Below, one piece after another: positions 16,859 to 25,796 of a stretch of DNA of 64,000 nucleotides (the stretch's first letter is position 1; each line of letters opens with the position of its first letter). Below the pieces are notes generated by a model. The model was not told the origin of the DNA and ran no database searches. It saw nothing but the letters and a program-made list of their open reading frames with translations. Origin of the DNA: Clostridiaceae bacterium BL-3 (GTDB lineage: Bacteria > Bacillota > Clostridia > Clostridiales > Clostridiaceae); contig CADDXC010000001.1 of assembly GCA_902809985.1 (NCBI GenBank), positions 992,001-1,056,000 on the forward strand, given 5' to 3'. The position numbers were made by a program, and so were the translations under genes.

Positions 16859-19800
16859 CTATTTGATATCTCTATTTTGAACTTTGTACTTTAATTTTAA
16901 AAGTACATTGATCTCATAATCATCCAGGGATTTTTTTAAATAGTTAATTCCAATGTCGCAGTAGTAATTTATATCTTCACAGAGGTATTTTTGAAAAATA
17001 CAATTTAAATTTTCATCTTTAAGCATTTTTGCTCGTATCGCAGCTTTAATACTGTATACGAGTCCTATTTCATGTGGGCTTTTTAGCATTTCTGAATGAG
17101 TATGAGCAGCTTTTAAATAACTTAAAGCTGTATCGAATTCATTTTCGTCTATTTTAAGTAGAGACATAAATGCTTCTGCTACAGAACGTCCCCAAACTAA
17201 ATCAAAATGGTTGTATATTTTAAGTGAGCTGCTAAAATACTTTTTTGCAAGAGCGTAATCCCCCATGTCAAAAGCTGCTTCACCTGCGTTTATATTGAAT
17301 ATTGCACTGGTTGAAACTACCTTTTTTCTCTCACATATTTTAATAGCCTTATTGTAGTATTCAATGGCCTGGGAGAATTTCATGGAATATCTTCTTATTT
17401 CACCTATATAATTGTAAGCAGCTGCTATATTTAGTGCATATTTATCTGATATGGTGGTGTTTCTTTCAAGTATGTTTATGGATTTATTTAAGAGTTTTTC
17501 CGCTTCTGCATAATTTCCGCACATATTGTTGTAAAGGGCTTTCAACCTAAATAGTACGGCTTTTTCATCTTCATGACCTTCAAATACAACAATGTTAAGT
17601 GCTAGGTTCACGTATGTAATCATGTCTTTTACATTATAGGCCTGAATACAATAATAGATCATTTGTTTATAGCCTTCAAGGGCATAGCTGGTATTTTTTA
17701 TCTTAACTGCTTTATCTATCATAACTTTTATTATAGAAGTACCTTCTTTGTATTTACCTATTCGAATTAAATATCGTCCCTTCATATGAAGAAATGTGAC
17801 TTCCAGAAAGGTAATTTCTTTAGAATAAGCTTGATTTTCGATTTTATTCAAGAGTTTCTCTATTTTGCTCAGGCTATTTAGGGCTTTTTCATCACTGAAG
17901 TATAAATTACTATATTTGGTGTTGCTGTAATAAAGTACCGGAAAAAGTTCATGGCTGAAGCTTAAATATACGTTCAGGCTTTTCATGCTGTATTTAAGTT
18001 CTTTTATATAATTACTGGCATGTGAAAAATGATATATTAATTTATAATAGGTATTCAAATCCTCTTTATTCCTGCTCAAGTTTTCTTCAAAAATATTACC
18101 TATTTTATTGTGAAGTATTTTTCTCCTAGCGAGAGATTGATTTGAATATATGAATTCCCCCATCTTTTGGTGGGTGAATTTTAAACTTATATTATCCTCA
18201 CTTAAGGTTTCTGTGAGTATGAATTTAGCTTCCAGTTCCTCAAGCATGTCCATTATTTCTAATTCATCTTTGTGCATCAGTCTTACCAATATATAAAGAG
18301 GTGTTTCGTCAAAAAACATAGAGCATATATTTAAAATTTTTCTTCCATTTTCGGATATGTCAAAATATCTGCTTTTTAGTATATCCTGCATTTTGGAAGA
18401 CATTATATTTATATTTCCATTGGATTTTATTATATTCATGTATTCAGTTAGAAAAAATAAATTGCCCTCTGTTTCACTGTAGATTTTCTTTATCATTTTT
18501 TTACTTAAATTGTAGTTAGGGAGGGCCTGTTTTATAAAGCCTTCGGTTTCCCTGTAATCAAGTCTGTATAGTTCAATTATATTGAGTTTGTTGTGCATTT
18601 TCATGGATGTAACAAATTTATCTAATTCTTCATTTCCTTCTTTCCTGCAGGTGGCAAGTAAAATTATATTTTTATTTTCACTTAAGATTATGCTGCCTAA
18701 TAGGGATAAGCTCATTGAGTCAATCCATTGAATGTCTTCAAATACCAGTAGAATTTTTTTCATGGCACCGAGTTTCTTAAAGACATTTTCTATTGCATTT
18801 ATAATGACTTCATATTTTAAGTTATTATTGTTTTCTATAAGTTTTAAGTCCATAGAATAATTTTTATCAAATTGGGGGAAAAAACTACCTATTATGTTTT
18901 CACATCCCTGCGGCAGATTTACCTTATCCAATTTAATTATTTCAACCAAATCTGACATTATTGGATTCCAGGGTTTTAATATATATTCTTTTTCAAATTG
19001 ATAGCAGCAGGTTTCGAAAATATATACGTTATTTTCTGATACGTTTTCCAAAAACTTTTCTTTGAGCTTTGTTTTCCCAATACCAGCTTCTCCTAGTATT
19101 AAAACGGATTTGGACTGTATATTATTGATAAATTTAAAATAATTGATCCTTAAGGATTTTAATTCGTTGTATCTGCCAAAGAAAAATTTTTGGGTTCTTG
19201 AGCTATTGTTTACATATCCTGTTCCCATTTTATTTAAAATTTCATTGAATAATTTTTTTGTCTCCTTGGAAGGTTCTACATTTAACTCTTTATTTAAAAT
19301 CTCTGAAAGTTTATGATACGTTTCAATGGCTTTATTTGGTTTGTTGTTATTTATTAAACTGCACATCAATTTTCTATAGGATTCTTCATCAAATTCATCG
19401 ACTTTTATCAACAGTCTACAATAATCTTCCATTTTATCATAGTTCCTGTTTTTATTTTCTAGAGATATTTTTACCTTGAGTCTATGTATGTATATCTGCT
19501 GAAGATAATCCCTGTATTGTGTCAGCCAGTTTTGAAAATTTTCTGCATTTTTTACATAAAATCCGGTTAAAAATGGATCTTTGTAAAGATTGATTTCATT
19601 TTTGTTTTTTAGAAAGTCAGTCACATCAGATTTTATACTTATATCTGGATTTATCATAACAGTTGATTTTCTCGGAGATATCAGCACTTCTAAGTTAAGC
19701 GTCTTTTTTATTTTGTATATGGCATTTCTCAGATTTTTCTTTGCAATGCTTTCTTCCTCGTCAGGCCACAATAATCCAGCTAATTTTTCCCGTGTACATT

Positions 19801-19918
19801 CTTTATTTATAAGTAAATAACAAAAAAGAGCCTGTGCTTTATTATAGGGAAATAAGATCTTCTTATGGTTTATGGTTACCTCAAAATTGCCAAACATTTT
19901 TACATTTATAAAATTCAC
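16859..19918 (-). CDS. Large BTAD/AAA/TPR transcriptional activator, divergent from hutU
   Basis: A 1019-residue regulator. Residues 1-95 form an OmpR-like winged helix (VKMFGNFEVTINHKK, LLWPDEEESIAKKNLRNAIYK). Residues about 100-235 form a bacterial transcriptional activation domain (BTAD), ending FNEIL. A STAND/AAA-type ATPase follows, with Walker A GEAGIGKT at 276-283 and Walker B KKILLVFEDIQWID. The last ~400 residues are TPR-like helical repeats (ALEGYKQMIYY, AAYNYIGEIRR, INAGEAAFDMGDYALAKKYF). This is the AfsR/SARP-like architecture of signal-dependent activators. It sits between ftcD and hutU, transcribed away from hutU, so control of histidine catabolism is the likely role. This is inferred from position only. 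Confidence 0.85.
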   Translation of the reverse strand: MNFINVKMFGNFEVTINHKKILFPYNKAQALFCYLLINKECTREKLAGLLWPDEEESIAKKNLRNAIYKIKKTLNLEVLISPRKSTVMINPDISIKSDVTDFLKNKNEINLYKDPFLTGFYVKNAENFQNWLTQYRDYLQQIYIHRLKVKISLENKNRNYDKMEDYCRLLIKVDEFDEESYRKLMCSLINNNKPNKAIETYHKLSEILNKELNVEPSKETKKLFNEILNKMGTGYVNNSSRTQKFFFGRYNELKSLRINYFKFINNIQSKSVLILGEAGIGKTKLKEKFLENVSENNVYIFETCCYQFEKEYILKPWNPIMSDLVEIIKLDKVNLPQGCENIIGSFFPQFDKNYSMDLKLIENNNNLKYEVIINAIENVFKKLGAMKKILLVFEDIQWIDSMSLSLLGSIILSENKNIILLATCRKEGNEELDKFVTSMKMHNKLNIIELYRLDYRETEGFIKQALPNYNLSKKMIKKIYSETEGNLFFLTEYMNIIKSNGNINIMSSKMQDILKSRYFDISENGRKILNICSMFFDETPLYILVRLMHKDELEIMDMLEELEAKFILTETLSEDNISLKFTHQKMGEFIYSNQSLARRKILHNKIGNIFEENLSRNKEDLNTYYKLIYHFSHASNYIKELKYSMKSLNVYLSFSHELFPVLYYSNTKYSNLYFSDEKALNSLSKIEKLLNKIENQAYSKEITFLEVTFLHMKGRYLIRIGKYKEGTSIIKVMIDKAVKIKNTSYALEGYKQMIYYCIQAYNVKDMITYVNLALNIVVFEGHEDEKAVLFRLKALYNNMCGNYAEAEKLLNKSINILERNTTISDKYALNIAAAYNYIGEIRRYSMKFSQAIEYYNKAIKICERKKVVSTSAIFNINAGEAAFDMGDYALAKKYFSSSLKIYNHFDLVWGRSVAEAFMSLLKIDENEFDTALSYLKAAHTHSEMLKSPHEIGLVYSIKAAIRAKMLKDENLNCIFQKYLCEDINYYCDIGINYLKKSLDDYEINVLLKLKYKVQNRDIK

Positions 19919-19983
19919 TATATATCCCTTCTTCCGTTGAACAGACCATTTGATAGATACTTCAAATATATTATAACATAGTA

Positions 19984-20001
19984 TTTAAATGAATTTAAAT
20001 G
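19984..20001. promoter_or_regulatory. Direct repeat TTTAAATG in the hut/regulator divergent spacer
   Basis: TTTAAATG occurs at 19984-19991 and 19994-20001, one helical turn apart, in the 283-base spacer between the BTAD regulator and hutU. SARP-type activators are known to bind short direct repeats spaced about one turn, so this is a candidate binding site. A TATAAA lies at 20018-20023. Otherwise the spacer shows no clear leader structure. Confidence 0.35.
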
Positions 20002-20201
20002 TAAAGCGTCTTCAGTGTATAAAAAATATAAAACTTTTAAAATTGATTTTTAACTTAAATTGACTCTTTAGAGATGTATGAACGGTAATATATAATAAAT
20101 GGATGAAACTATTTTTTGTTGATATTCAATTAATGCAATATTTGAATAACTATATGTTGATTTTACACGTAAACAGTTTAATCTTAGAAGGAGGAAGTAT
20201 T

Positions 20202-22226
20202 ATGATTGATAATCTATATATCAGTAAGTCCATGACTGTAAAGTTAGATGACGAACTGCCTGAAATGCCTAAATTTGTAGAGGGAATAAGGAGAGCTCCA
20301 AACAGAGGGTTTAATTTGTCGAGATCTCAAACTGAAATTGCTTTAAAAAATGCTTTAAGGTATATACCACCTGAATATCATGAGAAGTTGATACCTGAAT
20401 TTTTAGAGGAACTGACTACAAGAGGAAGAATTTATGGATACAGATTTAGACCTGAAGGAAGAATTTATGGTAAACCAATTGAAGAGTATAAGGGAAATTG
20501 CATAGAGGGCAAGGCTTTTCAAGTTATGGTAGACAATAATCTGGATTTTGAAGTTGGGTTGTACCCTTACGAGCTTGTTACCTATGGTGAGACAGGAAGT
20601 GTATGTCAAAACTGGATGCAGTATAGACTTATAAAAAAATATCTGGAAGTTATGACTCGAGATCAAACACTTGTAGTAGAGTCAGGTCACCCTCTCGGAC
20701 TATTTAAATCAAAGCCGGAGGCGCCTAGAGTCATAATAACTAATGCACTTATGGTAGGCATGTTCGATAATGAAAAGGATTGGGAAGTTGCAGAGGAAAT
20801 GGGAGTTGCAAACTATGGGCAGATGACTGCCGGAGGTTGGATGTATATAGGACCCCAGGGAATAGTACATGGAACTTTTAACACTCTGTTGAATGCAGGA
20901 AGATTAAAACTTGGAATTCCAAATGATGGTGACTTGAAGGGGCATTTGTTCGTTACTTCAGGTCTTGGCGGAATGAGTGGTGCCCAGCCAAAGGCTATAG
21001 AAATAGCAAAAGGAGTTGGAGTAATAGCTGAAGTGGATAAATCGAGAATAAATACAAGGCTTAAGCAGGGATGGGTTAAAAGATGTTCTTCAGACTTAAA
21101 TGAAATATTTAAAACTGTAAAGGATTACTTAAGAAGGAAAGAGAGTATATCAATTGCCTATTATGGAAATATAGTGGATCTACTGGAGTATGTAGTTAAA
21201 AACAATATAAAAGTTGATCTGCTGTCGGACCAAACTTCCTGTCATGCTGCATATGAAGGTGGATACTGTCCCCAGGGAATTAGCTTTGAAGAAAGGACGA
21301 GACTTCTAGCAGAAAATAGAGAAAAATTTAATGTTTTGGTAAATAAAAGTTTAAGACGTCATTTTGAATTGATAAAATCTTTGGTAGATAAGGGGACTTA
21401 TTTCTTTGATTATGGAAATTCCTTTATGAAAGCTGTATACGATGCAGGTGTTAAAGAAATATCTAAAAATGGAATAGATGAAAAAGATGGTTTTATATTC
21501 CCATCCTACGTAGAAGATATAATGGGGCCTCAGCTTTTTGACTATGGTTATGGACCTTTTAGATGGGTTTGTCTAAGTGGGAAGGAAGAAGACTTGGTTA
21601 AAACTGATAGAGCTGCTATGGAATGTATAGATCCAGATAGAAGATATCAGGACAGAGATAATTACAACTGGATAAAGGATGCCGAAAAAAATCAGTTGGT
21701 AGTTGGCACCCAGGCCAGAATATTGTACCAGGATGCTAAGGGTAGAGTTGATATAGCATTGAGATTTAATGAAATGGTTAGAAAGGGCGAAATAGGGCCT
21801 GTTATGATAGGAAGGGATCATCATGACGTGAGTGGTACGGATTCTCCTTTCAGGGAAACTTCTAATATCAAAGATGGAAGCAATGTGATGGCAGATATGG
21901 CAGTTCAATGTTATGCAGGGAATGCTGCCAGAGGAATGAGCCTTGTGGCCCTGCATAATGGAGGTGGAGTAGGCATAGGAAAAGCTGTAAATGGAGGCTT
22001 TGGACTGGTGCTTGATGGAAGCTTCAGGGTAGACGGAATTATTAAGTCAGCCTTGAACTGGGATGTTATGAGCGGAGTTTCAAGGCGTTCCTGGGCCAGA
22101 AATGAGCATGCTATTGAAACTGTAATGGAGTTTAATAAAAACAATGTTGGAACAGATCATGTAACTCTTCCATATCTGGCAGATGAAGAAGCTGTAAAAA
22201 AAGCAGTGGGTAAATATTTTAAATAA
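20202..22226 (+). CDS. hutU: Urocanate hydratase
   Basis: Adds water to urocanate to form 4-imidazolone-5-propionate, using tightly bound NAD+ as an electrophile. The 674-residue length matches the longer clostridial form. Visible motifs include VESGHPLGLFKSKPEAPRV, ANYGQMTAGGWMYIGPQGI, the NAD-binding GLGGMSGAQPKA, and the late RDHHDVSGTDSPFRET. The start is ATG 20202, preceded by GAAGGAGGAAG; an in-frame ATG at 20103 would add 33 residues without a ribosome site and is not used. First gene of the hutU-hutI-fchA-hutH-permease run. Confidence 0.95.
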   Translation: MIDNLYISKSMTVKLDDELPEMPKFVEGIRRAPNRGFNLSRSQTEIALKNALRYIPPEYHEKLIPEFLEELTTRGRIYGYRFRPEGRIYGKPIEEYKGNCIEGKAFQVMVDNNLDFEVGLYPYELVTYGETGSVCQNWMQYRLIKKYLEVMTRDQTLVVESGHPLGLFKSKPEAPRVIITNALMVGMFDNEKDWEVAEEMGVANYGQMTAGGWMYIGPQGIVHGTFNTLLNAGRLKLGIPNDGDLKGHLFVTSGLGGMSGAQPKAIEIAKGVGVIAEVDKSRINTRLKQGWVKRCSSDLNEIFKTVKDYLRRKESISIAYYGNIVDLLEYVVKNNIKVDLLSDQTSCHAAYEGGYCPQGISFEERTRLLAENREKFNVLVNKSLRRHFELIKSLVDKGTYFFDYGNSFMKAVYDAGVKEISKNGIDEKDGFIFPSYVEDIMGPQLFDYGYGPFRWVCLSGKEEDLVKTDRAAMECIDPDRRYQDRDNYNWIKDAEKNQLVVGTQARILYQDAKGRVDIALRFNEMVRKGEIGPVMIGRDHHDVSGTDSPFRETSNIKDGSNVMADMAVQCYAGNAARGMSLVALHNGGGVGIGKAVNGGFGLVLDGSFRVDGIIKSALNWDVMSGVSRRSWARNEHAIETVMEFNKNNVGTDHVTLPYLADEEAVKKAVGKYFK

Positions 22227-22267
22227 ATATATACTTGCTATTAGCTTGAAAAATGGAGGTAATTATT

Positions 22268-23533
22268 ATGATAATTAAAAATATAAGCTGTCTTGTCACT
22301 TGCGCAGGAAATTGTCCGAAAATAAAAGAAAATTTAAAGGATGCAGGTATAGTTGATAATGGGTATATAATTGTAGACAAGGATAATATAGTTGAAGTTG
22401 GCAGTGGGGATGGATACAAAAAATACTTAGATTGTAATAGGCCTGTAATAGACGGCAGGGGCAAAACAGTAACTCCTGGTCTGGTGGACAGCCATACACA
22501 TGTTGTATATGCGGGTTCAAGAGAAAAGGAGCTTTCCATGAAGCTCAAAAATGTAAAATATATTGATATACTTAAAGCCGGAGGGGGAATACTGAGCACT
22601 GTAAATAGTGTGAGAAAGACCCCTATGGAAAAAATTGAAAATGAGACAAAGGATAGATTGGATCGGATGCTTCTTCATGGAACTACTACTGTGGAAAGTA
22701 AATCAGGTTATGGACTGGATTTTGAAAATGAAATGAAAATGCTTCAAGTAAATAAAAATTTAAATAAAAAGCACCCTATGGATATAGTTTCCACTTATTT
22801 GGGGGCCCATGCTATTCCGGAGGAATTTAAGGATAATAGAGAGGGCTATATAGATTTCATGATAAATTCGGTGATACCATATGTAAGGGAACATAATATG
22901 GCTGAATTTGTTGACTGTTTTTGTGAAAAAGGTGTATACACTGCAGGAGAGGCGAGAAAAATTTTAGAGGCAGGAAAAAAAGCTGGACTTAAAGCTAAAA
23001 TTCATGCGGATGAAGTTGAATCTGCGTCAGCAGCGGAATTAGCAGGTGAAATGAGGGCAGTATCTGCAGAGCACTTAGTATCTGCTTCTGATGAAGGTAT
23101 CAAGTCTCTGGCTGATAATAAGGTAGTTGCAGTACTTTTACCTACTACATCCTTTTATCTGATGTTAAATAAGTTTGCACCAGCAAGAAAGATGATAGAA
23201 GAAGGGGTTATAGTGGCTCTGGCTACGGACTGCAATCCAGGTACTTCGCCTACGGAGTCTCTTCAGGCAACCATGACTTTTGCCTGCTTTGGACTTAAAA
23301 TGCTTCCGGAAGAAATAATAAATGCTATGACCATAAATGGGGCAGCTGCAATTTCAAGAGAAAGTCAAATAGGCAGTATTGAAGCTGGGAAAAAAGCGGA
23401 TATAACTGTATTTAATGCTAAAAGTCTAGATTATCTTATATATCATTTTGGAGTAAATGCGGTTGACACTGTAGTTAAGAACGGAGAAATTGTAGTAAAA
23501 AATGGAAAATTAGTGTACACTAATATAGTATAA
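22268..23533 (+). CDS. hutI: Imidazolonepropionase
   Basis: Hydrolyses 4-imidazolone-5-propionate to N-formimino-L-glutamate. A metal-dependent amidohydrolase-superfamily barrel of about 421 residues. Metal and catalytic motifs are visible: DSHTHVVYAGSR (HxH), later KIHADEVES (His/Glu), SAEHL, and LATDCNPGTSP (Asp). The C-terminal beta-sandwich closes with IGSIEAGKKADITVF, typical of the superfamily. The start is ATG 22268 behind GGAGG at 22255-22259; an in-frame ATG at 22253 overlaps that site and is rejected. It lies 41 bases after hutU. Confidence 0.95.
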   Translation: MIIKNISCLVTCAGNCPKIKENLKDAGIVDNGYIIVDKDNIVEVGSGDGYKKYLDCNRPVIDGRGKTVTPGLVDSHTHVVYAGSREKELSMKLKNVKYIDILKAGGGILSTVNSVRKTPMEKIENETKDRLDRMLLHGTTTVESKSGYGLDFENEMKMLQVNKNLNKKHPMDIVSTYLGAHAIPEEFKDNREGYIDFMINSVIPYVREHNMAEFVDCFCEKGVYTAGEARKILEAGKKAGLKAKIHADEVESASAAELAGEMRAVSAEHLVSASDEGIKSLADNKVVAVLLPTTSFYLMLNKFAPARKMIEEGVIVALATDCNPGTSPTESLQATMTFACFGLKMLPEEIINAMTINGAAAISRESQIGSIEAGKKADITVFNAKSLDYLIYHFGVNAVDTVVKNGEIVVKNGKLVYTNIV

Positions 23534-23563
23534 TATAACCGATTTTGATTGGAGAGGTAATCG

Positions 23564-24202
23564 ATGTTACAGGATCTTAGATTAAAAGAATTTGTAGAGG
23601 AATTGGGATCAAGCTCGCCGGCTCCAGGAGGAGGAAGTATTGCAGCCCTTTCGGCCTCTCTGGCCAGTGCATTAGCTAGTATGGTATTTAACTTGACAAT
23701 TGGGAAAAAGGACTACTTGAAATATGAGGATACAGTAAAGAATGCTATTGACTCTTCGCTGTATCAAGTGAATTTATATAGTAAAAAATTTTTAAATCTT
23801 GTGGAGAAAGATACAGAAGCTTTTCTGTCATTGATGAAGGCTTATAAAATGCCAAAAAATACGGATATGGAGATAGAATTAAGGAAAAATGCTATAAAGA
23901 AAGGTAATGATAGTTCTCTTGAAATTCCTCTTCAGGTGGCTGAAAGTGCCTATAGGCTGTATCCATATATATTTATTGCTGTAAATTATGGAAACAAAAA
24001 TGCAATTTCAGATGCTGGAGTGGCAGCTTCTTTGGTAGAAACTGCAGTAGAAGGTGCTGTTCTTAATATAAAAATAAATATTCAAAATATTGAGGATAAA
24101 GATCATAAAGTGGATTTGAAAAACAAGTGTGATAATTTACTGAAAAAAAGCAGAGATGAAAAAGAAAAGATAATGAGAATTGTAGAGAGTAAATTAGAAT
24201 AA
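23564..24202 (+). CDS. fchA: Formimidoyltetrahydrofolate cyclodeaminase
   Basis: Converts 5-formimino-THF to 5,10-methenyl-THF and ammonia, completing one-carbon recovery from histidine. A 212-residue, mostly helical protein of the FTCD_C/cyclodeaminase family. It begins with LKEFVEELGSSSPAPGGGSI, the conserved folate-binding Pro/Gly loop; the Asp-containing KDTEAFLSLMKAYKMP is also typical. With ftcD at 15861, it supplies the two activities that are fused in mammals. It lies 30 bases after hutI and 45 before hutH, within one transcription unit. Confidence 0.92.
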   Translation: MLQDLRLKEFVEELGSSSPAPGGGSIAALSASLASALASMVFNLTIGKKDYLKYEDTVKNAIDSSLYQVNLYSKKFLNLVEKDTEAFLSLMKAYKMPKNTDMEIELRKNAIKKGNDSSLEIPLQVAESAYRLYPYIFIAVNYGNKNAISDAGVAASLVETAVEGAVLNIKINIQNIEDKDHKVDLKNKCDNLLKKSRDEKEKIMRIVESKLE

Positions 24203-24247
24203 CACTCAATTGGCAAATGGCAGAGATCATAAGGGGGAAATAAAGAT

Positions 24248-25771
24248 ATGAAAATTGTTACTTTGAAGGGTGAAAATCTTATACTGGAAGAGGTTATAAA
24301 TGTTGCATATTATGATTATAAAGTTGATGTGACTGAAGAAGTTAAAGAAAAAATCAACAGGTCGAGAAGAGTAATCGACGGAATAGTCAGCAGAAATGAT
24401 ATAAAATATGGAATTACTACGGGATTTGGCAAATTTTCTGACGTGATCATAACGGGAGAAGAGTGCAAAACACTTCAGAAGAACTTAATAATGTCCCATT
24501 CATGCGGCTTTGGTCGAAAATTTCCCAAAGAGATAGTAAGGACGATAATGCTGTTGAGGGCGAATAATCTGGCAAAGGGATATTCCGGAATAAGGTTAAA
24601 TGTTTTTGAAACACTTCTTGATATGCTAAATAGGGGAGTACATCCATCTATTCCTGAGAAGGGTTCTTTAGGGTCTTCTGGTGATTTAGCACCTCTTGCA
24701 CATATGGTATTGCCTATGATTGGCGAGGGAGAAGCTGAATTTCATGGAGAAATTTTACCGGGAAAAGAGGCTATGGAAAAAGCAGACATACCTATAGTTG
24801 AATTAGTAGCCAAAGAGGGATTGGCCCTTATAAATGGAACTCAGGTGATGACTGCGGTTGGCTCCCTGGCATTATACAAGGCCATAAACCTTTTGAAAGT
24901 AAGTGATATTACAGCAGCTCTTACCATGGAAGCTTTAAGAGGAATAAGAGATGCGTTTGACTTGAGGACACATAAATTGAGGCCTCATAAAGGTCAGGTA
25001 CAGACGGCTAAAAATATACTTGCTTTGATACAGGATAGTTCTTTCATAACTAATCAGGGTGATCTTAGAACACAAGATGCCTACGCGTTAAGATGTGTAC
25101 CACAGGTTCATGGAGCCAGCAAGGATGCTGTAAATTATGTTAAAGAAAAAGTGGAAATAGAAATAAATTCTGTTACGGATAATCCTATTATATTTGAAAA
25201 TTCAGATGTGATTTCTGGAGGAAATTTCCACGGCGAACCTATGGCCTTGAGCTTTGATTTTCTTGGAATTGCAGTGGCTGAAATAGCTAATATATCTGAA
25301 AGAAGGTTGGAGAGACTGGTAAATTATCAGCTTAATGATCTGCCGCCTTTTCTCTCGAAGAACGGAGGACTTAATTCTGGATTTATGATTACGCAATATG
25401 CAGCAGCAGCTTTGGTATCGGAGAACAAGATACTTGCTCACCCGGCATCAGTAGATTCTATACCTTCTTCTGCAAATCAGGAAGATCACGTGAGTATGGG
25501 TACTATTGCTGCAAGGAAAAGCCTGGAAATCGTAAATAATACAGCCAGAGTATTGGCAACGGAATTGATGGCTGCATGTCAGGCTATAGATTTTAGAGAC
25601 GGACTTAAATTGGGAAAGGGTACTCGAGAAGCATATAAAGCTGTTAGAAATAGGGTGAATTTCATAGAAAAGGATGAGATCATGTATAAGGATCTGGATA
25701 AATGTGAAGAGCTTATAACCAGTGGAGAGCTTTTAAAATTGGTGGAAAAGAAAATAAAAGTAGAAATATAA
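24248..25771 (+). CDS. hutH: Histidine ammonia-lyase with Ser-Ser-Gly MIO motif
   Basis: Removes ammonia from L-histidine to give trans-urocanate, the first committed step. The 507-residue length is standard. The MIO electrophile forms autocatalytically from a tripeptide that is usually Ala-Ser-Gly; here it is Ser143-Ser144-Gly145 in GSLGSSGDLAPLAHM. Other conserved elements are NGTQVMTA, QVHGASKDA, SVTDNPIIF and SSANQEDHVSMG. The Ala-to-Ser change is conservative and the enzyme is probably active, because the essential central Ser is kept. It is expressed after fchA and before the permease. ATG 24248 follows AAGGGGGAAAT. Confidence 0.94.
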   Translation: MKIVTLKGENLILEEVINVAYYDYKVDVTEEVKEKINRSRRVIDGIVSRNDIKYGITTGFGKFSDVIITGEECKTLQKNLIMSHSCGFGRKFPKEIVRTIMLLRANNLAKGYSGIRLNVFETLLDMLNRGVHPSIPEKGSLGSSGDLAPLAHMVLPMIGEGEAEFHGEILPGKEAMEKADIPIVELVAKEGLALINGTQVMTAVGSLALYKAINLLKVSDITAALTMEALRGIRDAFDLRTHKLRPHKGQVQTAKNILALIQDSSFITNQGDLRTQDAYALRCVPQVHGASKDAVNYVKEKVEIEINSVTDNPIIFENSDVISGGNFHGEPMALSFDFLGIAVAEIANISERRLERLVNYQLNDLPPFLSKNGGLNSGFMITQYAAAALVSENKILAHPASVDSIPSSANQEDHVSMGTIAARKSLEIVNNTARVLATELMAACQAIDFRDGLKLGKGTREAYKAVRNRVNFIEKDEIMYKDLDKCEELITSGELLKLVEKKIKVEI

Positions 25772-25796
25772 TATTAAGAAATAAGGGGGATTGTAT

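Noticed and set aside
20103-20201. N-terminal extension of HutU
   Set aside because: The upstream ATG has no ribosome site, whereas GGAGG lies correctly before ATG 20202; the extra residues are not family-like.
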